Shown: piece after piece, positions 43,799-54,927 of the stretch
Numbering within the stretch: position 1 is the first letter of the stretch
Layout: each line of letters opens with the position of its first letter
DNA from: Carposina sasakii
Taxonomy: Eukaryota; Arthropoda; Insecta; Lepidoptera; Carposinidae
Length of the DNA: 64,000 nucleotides
Assembly (NCBI GenBank): GCA_014607495.2
Contig: CP053155.1
Coordinates: forward strand, 8,184,001 to 8,248,000
Reading direction: 5' to 3'
Notes under the pieces: model-generated
The model's input: only the letters and a program-made list of their open reading frames with translations
Databases searched by the model: none
What the model was told of the DNA's origin: nothing
Program-made: the position numbers and the translations under genes

Positions 43799-44653
43799 GA
43801 GGGTGAATTGAAATAAAATAAAATAATTTTATTCCCGTTTATTTTTAATTAGGCTCCATTTTTGTGTATTTATTTTCATCAAAATAAAGGCTATCCAAAT
43901 CATTTTTATAACGCTGGTCGTGAAAATTTTAATTTAAAATTATTCCTATCAAACTTGTAATCATGTTTGAAAACGGCACACGGCAGCTCAATCAATGTAT
44001 CAATATTAAAAGTGACAGCGAAGTTCGCAAAGTTATCGAATCGTTTAGTCGTCGTCAGCCTATTGCAGTCCACTGATGGAAGTAGGCCTCCCCCTGAGTA
44101 CGCCACAAGGCTCGATCTGCCGTTTTTGCCATCCAGTCACTACCAGCCGTCCTCTTCAAGTCATCGATCGGTCCATCTGGCCTGAGGGCGTCCAACGCTA
44201 CGCTTGCCGAGGCCGCTTTCTCCACCGTTTACCAGTTCTACAACAGATGTGGCCTGCCCACTGCCACTTCAGTCTGCTACATTTCGAGAGCTGAATACAT
44301 TACAATCGTTTAGTAGTAGATATTTAATAATTGTTTATCAGTTACCTTTATTTATCATAGTAAGGAATACTTATGTACGAGTACAATAAATATTATTTAA
44401 GAATTAAGAGCCGAGTTTTAAAAATAACTATAGCTCTAGTTATGGTTAAGTATGTAAAAAAACGTTTTTTAGGATGTTATATAATTATAATACCTAAGCT
44501 ATAGCTTTTATAATACTCAAGCTGTTTGTAAATCATGCCATTCAAAAGGCTTAACAAAATTGTTCCGTACTTGTGTAAAATTCTCACGGTCTCGGCCAAA
44601 CGTTTTACATAAATAGTGTAAATAAACATTCATGCTTGTCTAGATTTATGTAT
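43799..44653. repeat. Intergenic stretch with a retroposon 3' fragment
   Basis: 44050-44290 carries GTCAGCCTATTGCAGTCCACT, AAGTAGGCCTCCCCCTGAG and a downstream part (CATCGATCGGTCCATCTGG...) not present in the other copies, so this is the longest fragment of the (GAT)n retroposon family here. The rest is unremarkable. Confidence 0.55.
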
Positions 44654-44899
44654 CTACTAGTGGACGCCCGCGACTCCGTCCGCGTGGACTGCAGAAAAAA
44701 ATAAAACGTGCAAATAATCCGGAATAAAAATATTTTCCCGGGATAAAAAGTAGCCCATGTGTTATTCTGATATGTTAGCTATATTATCGTAAAATTTCAT
44801 CAAAATCCATTAAGTAGTTTTTGCGTGAAAGAGCAACAAATATCCTTACATACATACATGCATCCTCACAAACTTTCGCGCTTATAATATTATAGTAGA
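44654..44899 (-). mobile_element. Helitron-like repeat (short subfamily)
   Basis: Plus-strand reading ACTAGTGGACGCCCGCGACT ... TTTCGCGCTTATAATATTAT. On the minus strand it starts TCTACTATAATATTATAAG and ends CACTAG followed by T, the expected Helitron border. Confidence 0.7.
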
Positions 44900-45500
44900 A
44901 TATACCTATAAATTATACATACGAGTATAGCCACAATAATAGCTTAGTTACAGGAAAAAAGCTTTGGTTGGGAGGACTTTAGGACCAAAGTTACGTTACA
45001 GGTATTTACTTAGTTGGGCTTTGATTAAAATTGGTAGGTATCCTATTTTGGCTTATTTCCAAAGGTCTACGATTTCATTGTTTTCAAATGTACCGATAAT
45101 ATTGATACTTTGGCTTAATTTTTTAGGTTTCCCATCGCGATTGTAGATGCCTGTGTTTGACGACAAGTCGTCAGATTAGAGGTTAAGCGTACTATCTGGT
45201 GGAAGGCTAACTATGTAAAACTTTGTGATTCCTAATAGCAACAACTAGATAGTGTAACACATGGGCTTGTAACAATATAATCATGAAAGTTCGCATATAG
45301 AAGTCTTCCTACTACCAAAAACTCTAAGACATTGTCGAAACCCGAAATAGGTCGAAAACTAGTTCAAATCCATATAAGGTGCATCGAGTCCTTGATCTCG
45401 AGTCGGAGGCGTCAAGGGTGCGCGTGCGCTACATACATAATGAAGACAGGAGGATATTCGGCCCGTTATCCGGTAGCCCTCAGCTGAGGCTATATGTCAC

Positions 45501-45536
45501 TATATAAACCGCAGACAGAGCAGGATTAGCATCACA
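45501..45536 (+). promoter_or_regulatory. Core promoter of the 68-aa cuticle gene
   Basis: TATATAA (45501-45507) and initiator TCACA (45532-45536), 31 bp apart. Confidence 0.68.
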
Positions 45537-45584
45537 CATCTACTAGTCTTCTCCACAGCAACCAACAAAACAAACACTAACAAA

Positions 45585-46127
45585 ATGTTCAAATACGTAA
45601 GTTAAAACCTTTTTAATCCATTCATTTGATGACTAATGTTACGCAAAGTTACGTGCTGTACGAGTATTTACCTTGGTTTAGTTAAATGTGTTGTAGACGG
45701 TCAGTGGTACTTATGTAGAGTACAGATTTTGTGTAAAGCATTTAAATAAAATTAATTTATTGAACTCGTATTGGTCAATCTTAACCCATATACCTATTGT
45801 TATAGTTCATAGTAAAGTGACTAAATCTATTATATCTTCAAATAAGGTTGTAATATGTGTCATTCATAAACCATTCAACTATCAAAATCGTCTCAGTCTA
45901 TCAGATTATTCTAACGTAATTTTGTTTTTCAGCTGTTACTCGCCGCTCTCCTGGCTTTCGCCACCGCCAAGCCTCTTGTAGTCGAGTATCCAGTAGCAGC
46001 CGCATACACTGCTCCTGTAGCCGCCGCATACACCGCCCCAGTCGCCTACTCCGCATACTCAGCATACACTGCTCCTTTGGCATACTCTGCATACTCATAT
46101 GCTCCATACAGCTACTATGTTCGCTGA
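45585..46127 (+). CDS. Cuticle-type AYTAP-repeat protein, 68 aa
   Basis: Exon 1 is 45585-45596 (Met-Phe-Lys-Tyr, donor GTAAGT) and exon 2 is 45933-46127 (acceptor TTTTTCAG), intron 336 bp, phase 0. The signal peptide LLLAALLAFATA precedes KPLVVEYPVAAAYTAPVAAA. Then Tyr/Ser-rich AYSAYSAYTAPLAYSAYSYA and the terminus PYSYYVR. Closest in layout to the 66-aa gene at 2.4 kb (same MFKY exon), but on the opposite strand. Structural cuticle role inferred. The open frame on the other strand (45901-46137) is a shadow. Confidence 0.87.
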
Positions 46128-46331
46128 AAAGTGACAACGAGACCCGGCGATTTTACTGATGTGACTGTGTGATTTAGACTATACCAAATATTATGTGCAA
46201 GTGATTAAAAGTACTTTCAATCAAACATTTTTTCTATTCTCAAAATTTTAGAAATCTCTTATATAATGTAATATATCCCGACTGATTCATAAAAGCCTAC
46301 TACACAAATACTGAAGCTAGATTGCACTGTT

Positions 46332-46826
46332 AAGGGAAGTACCAAAATGACATAGACGGACAAAATGACATAGTGGGCTTATTTGAAATTTGGCGGGGCT
46401 TGGAACTTTAAAAAATCAGCAAATCGCAGTCTTTGTGTCGCCATTATTAACCTTCAAGTTTGTTTTAAGCTCTGAAAACTTGATATTGCAACGATTTACA
46501 CTCCTGATCGAAACCTGGAGAAGGTTGGCTTAGATGTATGCTGTGCTTCCGTTGGGTACATGCTGCCTGTGCTGATCTACCAAAGAAAACGAAGTGTGTG
46601 AATTATGAGTTATAATTGCACTTTATTTAGTAGGTAGGTATGAATTTTCGGTGATCTTATTTAAAAAAAATTTTTTTTTTTTCTATAAGAGTTAAGTGTA
46701 ACGACACTAGTTGATTTTATAGCTGATTTATCAAAGAAAATACCGTTGCATACGTTTCTGAAGCTTTTAAATAAATGTTTATGATGAAAAAACGGAAGGG
46801 TGTGTCATTTTGTCCGTCCTTCCCTA
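46332..46826. mobile_element. Inverted-repeat element GGGAAGTAC..GTCCTTCCC
   Basis: The left end GGGAAGTACCAAAATGACAT with GACGGACAAAATGACA, and the right end TGTCATTTTGTCCGTCCTTCCC, are inverted with a small internal shift. TTAA precedes the left end but not the right, so the target duplication is unproven. No coding frame. Confidence 0.6.
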
Positions 46827-47217
46827 TAAATAGATATCAGCTTTCTTTTGTGACGAAAATGTCCACTAAGACAGGATTTCGCGATATTCCAACTGGAACG
46901 GACTATTACAGGAACTCTAATATACGCGGACAAAGTAGTGGGCAGTCGCTTATACCTAACGAAGTTCTAAATGACCAATACCTACATAAGCTAAGCTATT
47001 TATTACGATATAGTCTAACTATTACAAAACAAATAGTTACTTACACGTGTTCTCTAAGTTATTGTTCCATTGTGTTCCTGGACAAGTCATTCGGGGAGAA
47101 ATAACTCATTTCTAAGTCTTCGTGAATAGGTAATACAAACAGTCGCCAACAGCTAACGAATATCGTCTAAATAAATAACGCTGTATAGCTAATAATTTAC
47201 CAGTAACGCGCAAATGG

Positions 47218-47387
47218 ACATTGTTATTTGTATTATCATCATCATCATCATCAGCTTATTATAGTCCACTGCTGGACGTAGGCCTCCCCCGGGGCACGCC
47301 ACAAGACTGCCATGGGGGGTATTTGCCCATAGTCACCACGCTGGGCAGGCGGGTTGGTGACCGCAGTTTGTATTTTGGACTATGTTG
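47218..47387 (-). mobile_element. Retroposon 3' end with target duplication
   Basis: TTTGTATT occurs at the left (about 47227) and right (about 47367) flank. Between lies TCATCATCATCATCATCAGC, GGACGTAGGCCTCCCCCGGG and GGGCAGGCGGGTTGGTGACC. Reverse orientation relative to 29784. Confidence 0.7.
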
Positions 47388-50300
47388 TCAACACGGGAGG
47401 CGCTTTGTATTATATTATATTGATTCGAAATGTAGAGCTAGGATAAACGGTAATTTTTTTTACCTAATTTAGAAAATATAGTAAGAATAAAATAAAATAA
47501 AGTAACTAAATGGTCAGTAAAAAACAAATGTAAGCCAGACAGCTTAGGTATTTTATGTCTATACATACTTTAAAAGTATTACATACCTATTACTACTAGT
47601 TACCGTACTTAAAACCTTATTTTATCTTATTTCAGTAAACAACACCAATAAAAATACACAGGTAAAAATTATATTAGGTAATATTACCGCGGCCGTGGAA
47701 GTTTACAAGCCTGCGTCAGGGCTTATTGTTCCGATCATAACACCCCTATTCAGAACTTATTCAAGAAGCATTTGAAGGACGCACACTATTTTCATATTAT
47801 TCACTATGTAGAATATAGGTACTTGTAAATATATGTGAAAATTAAAGATAATGAACGCCATAGTTAAGCTATGTCATTATAGGCTATGTTTTGCGTGTAC
47901 ATTACATTATACATAACATACGTCAAGAACAGAATGCAATAATTAATCTGGTACAAAAATAAATCTAATAAGAAAATAACGCCAAATTATTGGCAATACT
48001 AGTTTCGAAAGAAAATTATTGCGCCGAACCCAAAAATAAATGGATGAGGTCAGTAAAATTATAAGATGGTGGTAAAATAATATCTCACTTTACCTGTTTA
48101 ATTTATACTCCTAAAGCCATCCTTTGAATGACATTTATCAGTGTCACCAAAGAAATTGTCTTATCAAGTCAAATCTTTACGCTCATTTTAGTGGTAACTT
48201 TTTCCCTGAAGGTAAATTTAATTTGAGACTTGAGAGCACCTCTAGTGAGTAAAAACTTATAAGTGTAAGTTGCTTTGATTATTTTTATTCTTTAATTTTA
48301 ATTATTAAAATAGGGAGCTTTTTTGATAGTTTGAAGTTGAAGTTGAAAAGTAGGTAAGTACATTGTGCATGTATATGTATGTATTATATATCATGCCAAC
48401 AATATTTTTCAGAGTTGTTATTAACCCAAATGCACATATCGTTTTATGTTTTCCATATACTAGATAGCGCTTAGAACAATGGGGCTACCACGTGTAGTCT
48501 TATAAACCATCTCATATGCACTGCGAGGCAGTATTGTTCAATATCTTTTCAGGCGTGTGTCTTAAGTAAGGCTGCACGTGGAACTAGATTGTGTCAACTT
48601 GTTTACGCGCCCTATTTACTATAGTTTTTCTCCCAAATGGCTTAATTATTATGACGATAAATTAATCAATTACAAGTTGTAATACAACTGGGAAGCCATT
48701 TTCTTTTGGCACCGTCATAACTTTGAAAAGAAACGTGATGAGTGGGCGCGCACTGCGCTGCGCTGACTTCGGTTCAGAGACTTTGATCTCATTCCACCGA
48801 GCTTTCGACGCCCTGAAGACGGTTTTATTTTTTAGCATTATGTTCTAAATGAGATATCACATTAATTTCATTCTGGTTAGAATCAATAGGAACTAGAAAT
48901 TTCTCCAATAATGCCTATAAAGGCATCATATTCCTAACATAGTATAAAACAAAGTTGCTTCCCGCTGTCTGTCTGTCCCTATGTACCTTTTAAATTACGA
49001 AACGAATTTCAATGCGGTTTTTTTTTCAATAGATAGAGTGATTCAAGAGGAAGGTTCATATCTATCAGCATTGCATCCGTGTGAAGCCGGGCTGGTCGTT
49101 AGTATATAAATAAACGCATGAAACCTCTCATCGCATGAAACCATCATAATTTTACCCACATTATAAAATGACAATTTGTATGGAAAATGTAGACATACTT
49201 ACCTACATTACATAAACTCAGATTTATCGGTCAGATTAAGCTAGGACTAAAGGTTTTTTTTATTTATAGGTCCGTTAACAACAAAAGAATCAATTAACAT
49301 GCACACAAAGTCTACATATCCTCGTCTATCTAAAACCAATCGATGCATTAGTGCATATGATTGTGAAACTGTCAATGGCCAGTAATTTTGCTTAGGGTTG
49401 CTTGGGGAAGGGTTCTCGCAATAGATTGTATAAGCGAGTGTAGGTGACAAATTGACAACACTTGTGTCCTGCACAACCCCCATCTTCAGTAGCTTGCGTA
49501 ATACCAATATGTTACTATCGAGGGGTGCTGTAGCCTTTCTTGTTTCCTGGACAGCTCTGGACATGTCTTATAAATAAAATAAATAAGAACTTTCTTTTTG
49601 CAAGGAGGTATACCCACTTTTGAAAAAATATAAAGCACTACAATTACTTATCACACCTTATCAAAAAAGCTCTTTGTAATTGAAAAGATCAAATACTTTA
49701 TTAATTAAAAGTAAAGGAAAAAATAAGTAGGCATTGTAATTAAATCAATAAAAGTCTTACTTCACATAATTAAGCGGTTGTTGTTATACATTGCGTGGAC
49801 CATAAATGTTTTAAATTATTATATTATGCATTAGAAAGAAAAGTTGATTTCAGTGCACTTCTCGTCTGTCTTATACTAAGCAAAACGTGAATAAAGTTAC
49901 ATATAGTGACGTGTTATCTTATTTGAAACATTTATTATGTTATTTACAAAATAATTTACGCAATTGTTTATGTTTAAGTATAAATAGGTTACCTACATTT
50001 GACAGATATTCCATAAATTTTGCTGACAAATATTAAATTAAACAGTGAATTAATAATATACTTAAATGACATATGAGTATACCTATATGTATAACAATTA
50101 AATACTTTTTCAAAGAGTAGGTACCCTAAGTATCTTATATTGAAATAAAATGTTATTCAACCACATCTAGTTTCCAATATTATCTGTGGTCAATGCGCCC
50201 TTTTGTGTTTGTATACTCGTAATTTGCAGACACCGGGACGTAATCACTGTAAACCTTCTGCCCACATTGAATAGTATTAAATCCTAACCTATTAATACAC

Positions 50301-51629
50301 AGGTGTAAAAATTTCTTTTTCAGTTGCTATTAGTAAACCACCGTTTATATAAGCGACATCAGTATGTTGCTCTCCGTTGTTAGACAGTAAGTTAGGTTGT
50401 GATTTGATGGCCGTTTCAGCTTGGCCTAGTCACATTGATAGACAATCTTATTCACTTCAATCTTCTATGTATATAAAATGCTTTGTCCTGAATGGCTGAC
50501 TGATGCGAAGTACCAACAGCTAAACCGCTGATCGTAGAGACCTGAAACTTGGATGTATCGTGGAGTATCGTATCTTGGAGAATCTAAGTACTTCAAATAT
50601 TGCATACATGTGTATGAAGTCGTGAACGATGGTATTTTATATTCTTCGTAGTTTGTTTGTGTTGCTTGGACATCATTCCGTAGTTGGCATCTATAATAAT
50701 ATCATAGAGAAATAAGATTATAAATCTTATTCCTCTATGCCTACATTAGCCCATAATATGGATCCTACCAATTTTGGGATCTATCTATACACATAATTTT
50801 GGGAAACAATGACTGTGATTTTTGGTAGTTGATAAAAAAATCTTTCGATATTTTGGTAAACCTATGAACTTGAGTAAAAATGAACAAGAAATACTTCTTG
50901 GAAATAACCGATAAATCAATTACTTTTTCATACTTTCTGTCTATCTATCACACAAATATAAAAAAGTGCCGATTCCTTGTTTCTACCGATCATAATGACC
51001 TTATAAAAGTATTAAAATTAATTAAGATTCTAAAGTCAATAGAAAATTATTCTTCAAAAGCTTAACATTGTATTGTAGTGTGCTAAATAATAGCTATATT
51101 CTCAGAAAATCTATAGAATACTTATTACTTTTTGTACCTACTAATGTACCTAAGTGTAATTCATTTTCTTAAAAAAACTTTTTTCTACGAGTTTATTCCA
51201 GAAGTTAATTTAAACACTTTCAAAGAAATCATAATTCAGCTCTCTTTTTGGAAATTTCATCAAGTGAATTGATTAATATTAAAAAGGCGAAATAGAGCAG
51301 TAAACAAATGGATTTTTTGTCCTTTACGTTTAACGAGCTATCATTGTATATTTGTATGTTATTGGTTTTTCCAAATCTGCCCCAATTCATATTCATTATC
51401 ATCATAATAATTTGATCTAGATAAGTACCTTTTATGTTCACAAAGATCAATCAATCAACGTATTAATTTAATTTAAAAATCCCAATTAATGAAATCTTCT
51501 TTATTTATGGTTATAGAACTTTATAAGTCTGCTAATTGTTCAAGAATACCTAAATGTAGCCTGTTTTAATATACCCCAGTCCATAGGTGCCATTAGTAGT
51601 CGCAAGGATTTTATGGATCTCAATAAAAT
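47388..51629. other. Long gene-poor stretch
   Basis: Recognised inside: a Helitron-type repeat at about 48940-49095 (AACAAAGTTGCTTCCCGCTG ... GTGAAGCCGGGCTGGTCG), another fragment at 50463-50580 (ATATAAAATGCTTTGTCCTG ... AACCGCTGATCG), an imperfect hairpin at about 50708-50746, and one unexplained open frame (49247-49564). A TATATAAG at 50345 could be a promoter, but no gene with the usual two-exon layout follows. Confidence 0.4.
49247..49564 (-). CDS. Unexplained open frame, 105 codons
   Basis: Open from ATG at 49564 to a stop at 49247. Composition looks protein-like (mixed charged and hydrophobic residues, PLDSNILVLRKLLKMGVVQD, few low-complexity runs) and the flanks are AT-rich. I recognise no domain, and see no promoter, signal peptide or splice sites. 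It may be a fragment of a transposon gene, an exon, or chance. Confidence 0.2.
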   Translation of the reverse strand: MSRAVQETRKATAPLDSNILVLRKLLKMGVVQDTSVVNLSPTLAYTIYCENPSPSNPKQNYWPLTVSQSYALMHRLVLDRRGYVDFVCMLIDSFVVNGPINKKNL

Positions 51630-51637
51630 AGGTGATG

Positions 51638-52037
51638 TAGGGTTGCCAACCGTCCTGTTTTCCCAGGACATGTCCTACTTTTTGGGGTGTCCTGGGCTGT
51701 CCTGGATAGTTTTTAAGCATCGTTCTGAGTTTTAGAGTCCTGACACACTCGCTATCGGCGGATTTTTAAGGGTGCCGACATCAAGTCAACGCCTAGTACG
51801 ACGATGCAAATAAATAAGCGTCAGCGGCACCTCTAGAAAGCCTGAAAGAAGCAAATACGTAGTTGCCGGCACTGAATCTGTTAAAGACCTATTTTTGAAA
51901 TTCGCACGCCAGTACGAGTAACTCTCTTCAATCGTATTGTCACTAGGCTCGCACATGTATAGTCTGGCTTTTAATCGAAATGTCCTGGTATTTCTTCTTC
52001 AAATCCCGGTTTTCAAAGGTTTGAGATGGCAACCCTA
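51638..52037. mobile_element. Non-autonomous hAT-type element, 400 bp
   Basis: Ends TAGGGTTGCCAACC and GATGGCAACCCTA with flanking 8-bp repeats AGGTGATG (51630-51637) and AGGTAATG (52038-52045), one mismatch. The interior (CCTGTTTTCCCAGGACATGTCC) is not coding. Confidence 0.78.
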
Positions 52038-52258
52038 AGGTAATGTAACTTTGTAGTTATGAATTTCATGTAACAGTACAATGTAGATTATGATTTATGT
52101 TGGCATACATTACGTACCCACATCAAACAAATCCAACAGACAAGCTTATCAACTCGATCGACATCTCAGTTCTAAAATTACATCTTCCTCTAACGCTTCT
52201 CATATTCCCAGTTATTAATTTCATATGAATAAAATTAATGCTTATTGAATACAGGTCT

Positions 52259-52554
52259 TTCTCGTTTTTCTTGCTTATCAACGACTATTTCAACGATTTA
52301 TTTTGGAACATGGCAAAGTGAAATGCATTTACTTGAATTCATATCACGGACTCATCCAATGCCAGAGACGATTCTATGGATGGCCAGGTTACGACATTGT
52401 ACGCGTGTCAGAGACTCACCTATACCATTTTACTCTACTTTATCGTACAGGTTACTTAAGAGGTGTCGCTAAAAAATTTACCATTTGTATTTCACCAAGT
52501 ATAAAAAGTCCAGGTAATGTTGTTATCAGCATCAGTCCTGTGTCAGCAGTATAA
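52259..52554 (+). other. Open stretch upstream of the 95-aa gene
   Basis: After a good acceptor (TTGAATACAG) the frame GTC-TTT-CTC-GTT-TTT-CTT stays open for 99 codons (VFLVFLAYQRLFQRFILEHG ... FYGWPGYDIVRVSETHLYHF) to a stop at 52552. It overlaps the TATA box of the next gene. The hydrophobic start after a splice site mimics the second exons of this window, but no matching first exon or promoter was found. Could be a decayed gene or chance. Confidence 0.22.
52500..52536 (+). promoter_or_regulatory. Core promoter of the 95-aa gene
   Basis: TATAAAA (52500-52506) and initiator TCAGT (52532-52536), 32 bp apart. Confidence 0.68.
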
Positions 52555-52572
52555 ACAAACAATCAATTCAAA

Positions 52573-53099
52573 ATGATGAAGATTGTAAGTATTTCTGCGT
52601 GTTGCAAGTTTTCATATCTACATAGAAATAAAGATATGTAGTTTGCAATCTTAGAAAAATAACAGTGTATAAATTTAAGCTACTTAAGCTTACACTTTAA
52701 CAATTTTAAAAGTAACATTATATTGAATTAATCACGTCACTGTAATTAATAATTTTGCTTTCTTCCATTAAATTTATCAAAGATTAACAACATAAAAATA
52801 ATTCGTTTATGTTTTTATTGCAGTTCGTAATCATCTCAGCGCTTGTCGCTATCTCCGCTGCTAAGCCTGGCGTGCTCAGTGCCCCTCTGGTGGCCACCGC
52901 TCCTCTGGTCGCCGCCCCCGCCCCCATAGTCACCGCCAGCAGCTCCCAATACTACCACAGGTTAAACAGTGGATTAGCCGCTTATGTTGCCGCCCCTGCC
53001 GCTGCGTACGTTGCTGCTCCTGCCCCATATGTTGCCGCGTCTGCCCCATATGTTGCCGCCCCAGCACCATACATTTCCTCTCCTTACATCGCCGTTTAA
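52573..53099 (+). CDS. Ala/Pro/Val-rich cuticle-type protein, 95 aa
   Basis: Exon 1 is 52573-52584 (Met-Met-Lys-Ile, donor GTAAGT) and exon 2 is 52824-53099 (acceptor TTATTGCAG), intron 239 bp, phase 0. The signal peptide FVIISALVAISAA precedes KPGVLSAPLVATAPLVAAPA. A unique centre SSSQYYHRLNSG is followed by repeats of AYVAAPAP/PYVAASAP and a terminal PYISSPYIAV. AAP(A/V) repeats of this type are common in insect cuticle proteins. It is the most divergent of the Ala-rich set and lacks the YTAP unit. An AATAAATAAATA poly(A) signal follows at about 53133. Confidence 0.86.
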
Positions 53100-53554
53100 A
53101 CCACCCTGGACTGCCCCCAAAATGTGATACTATGAATAAATAAATATATTTTCAAGCCAATTTCCTTGTTTTTATAAAACACCGATTCAAAATGGACTGA
53201 CAGTAGGTAAATGCTCTAGTTTCTCACACTACCTTTCTTTACAAAAAAAAAGGTTTATGATAGCAGCCAAACAACTATAAAATGGAATAAGTACCTACTC
53301 AAATATTATTAGCATGCAATGTCCTTTCAAAACTTTACTCTATTTCTTGTATAAATACATAAAAATACAGGTTTTCAAATGAACAATTTTAAGTAAAGTT
53401 AAGTACCTATGTGTTTGCTTAGAATTTTTAAATATACGAAGCGAGCATTCTCTACACTATATTAAAAACTGTCAAAATAAGGCAATTACGTTTCCATCTA
53501 TTTCAGCGAAATAAGTTAAAGTCATTATAATATTAATCTTAACATCATCTAGAG

Positions 53555-53719
53555 CAGAGGTATGCAAACTTATTTCGTCTAACGCACACTTTGAAAATCA
53601 GTAGCGCCCCCCATTTTTATTTCACCTTAAAAATGTCAATAGCATATTAGTTGCGCTATTTTTTGCTGGGCCCTCCAACGCCCACGAGGGGGCGTTATCG
53701 CCCACTTTGGGAAAGACTG
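53555..53719. mobile_element. Short hAT-type MITE, 165 bp
   Basis: Ends CAGAGGTATGCAAACTT and CACTTTGGGAAAGACTG resemble the hAT consensus CAGTGGTTCCCAAACTT. Flanks ATCTAGAG (53547-53554) and ATCTAGAA (53720-53727) form an 8-bp duplication with one mismatch. Confidence 0.65.
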
Positions 53720-53873
53720 ATCTAGAAGTAGAGTCAATGTGAGCCATTGAAATATACGCCGAGATAAAGCATAGCATTTAATTTGCGTACCAATACGAAC
53801 AGGCGCTTCTATCAAGCTATGTTTTATCTAATAAATATTTAAGTATGTACTTTAAAACCGTAGTAGTAGAAAT

Positions 53874-54476
53874 AATCTATATATACAGGGTGTAACAGAA
53901 AGGGTATGTTAAGCGAAAAGCTATGTAAATAGCCCACTATAGAGATCCTATTTCCAAAATTTGAGACTCGAAATCATATTTTTATTTTTCAAGATTGTAT
54001 GGACATTCCTGAGTTGTTTCGGAATTCTTCATACTATCTGGAAAAATATAAAAGTGAATTGGAGTCTGAAATTTAGGAAATAGGTTCTCTATAGTGGGCT
54101 ATTTACATAGCTTTTCGCTTAACATACCCTTTCTGTTACACCCTGTATAATAAAAATGTAACGGATCGCTGTCTGTACATGGAAGATATATGAGAAAAAA
54201 TATTATAGGAGTCCTTTATCAACGCAATAGTACACAAAACAATGATTTTTGGAATTTCTGTCTATTTGTCGGTTTGTCTGTTTATCTGTGCGTTTGTGCA
54301 CGCTAATCTCAGAAACGGCTGAACCGATTTCGATGCAGTTTTTATGAATATATTGTGACAGGTCCCACTTAACATATAGGCTACTTTTTATCCCGGGAAA
54401 ATGTTTTTATCCCGGATAATTTCGACATTTTGTTTTTTCTGTAGTCCACGCGGACGGAGTCGCGGGCGACCACTAG
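53874..54476 (+). mobile_element. Helitron-like repeat split by a MITE
   Basis: TCTATATATA (53874-53885) continues after the MITE as ATAAAAATGTAACGGATCGC ... AAACGGCTGAACCGATTTCG ... CGCGGACGGAGTCGCGGGCG and ends CACTAG followed by T. The hairpin CGCG..CGCG just before CTAG and insertion between A and T fit Helitrons. It is the best right end in the window. Confidence 0.72.
53886..54145. mobile_element. Foldback MITE CAGGGTGTAACA, 260 bp
   Basis: About 72-bp nearly perfect inverted ends (CAGGGTGTAACAGAAAGGGT ... GCTATGTAAATAGCCCACTA and complement), flanked by TATA on both sides (53882-53885, 54146-54149). Inserted within the first dozen bases of a Helitron-like repeat. A diverged copy is at 3706. 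Confidence 0.8.
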
Positions 54477-54557
54477 TACTCCACTATACCTCTTCTACAT
54501 TTATAGAAAATTATCTAAAATATAGGTACGTGTAAAGTTTAAGGAGATTTTTGAGAT

Positions 54558-54927
54558 AAACAGGTTATTTTTGTTCGTCAACGTTCCCGAAAACTACGGA
54601 ATCTCCTCATGATCATGATTATTTTTCTCCACGGAAGCGTCTGGTTTCCAAAATATTAGGGTCCAAAGTTGAGTAAATAGACAACGTTTTCTGCATAAAT
54701 GCACATTGACGCGTGTAGCAAGATTTTTTCACGAGAATTAATTAATATCTGTCTATGAAAAAACTAGCATAAACACTGGACACTATAAATTTTTCCTAAC
54801 CAAGTAATTTAAAAAAATCTAAAAAATTTACGTTTCCCACAATTTTTTTGGCATAAACTTACTTTATTTGATGTATAGAGTACGTACCCTTCGTTAAGGG
54901 TGGCAACGAAAAAACACTCTATATACA
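54558..54927. mobile_element. TACAGGGTG-family element, copy 3 (reverse)
   Basis: GTTCGTCAACGTTCCCGAAA ... TTAGGGTCCAAAGTTGAG ... TAGAGTACGTACCCTTCGTT ... AACACTCTATA, the reverse complement of copies 1 and 2. Confidence 0.7.

Noticed and set aside
50345..50400. Possible further cuticle-type gene (TATATAAG, ATG, then GTAAGT)
   Set aside because: The ATG lies too close to the TATA box to be transcribed, and no second exon with signal peptide follows.
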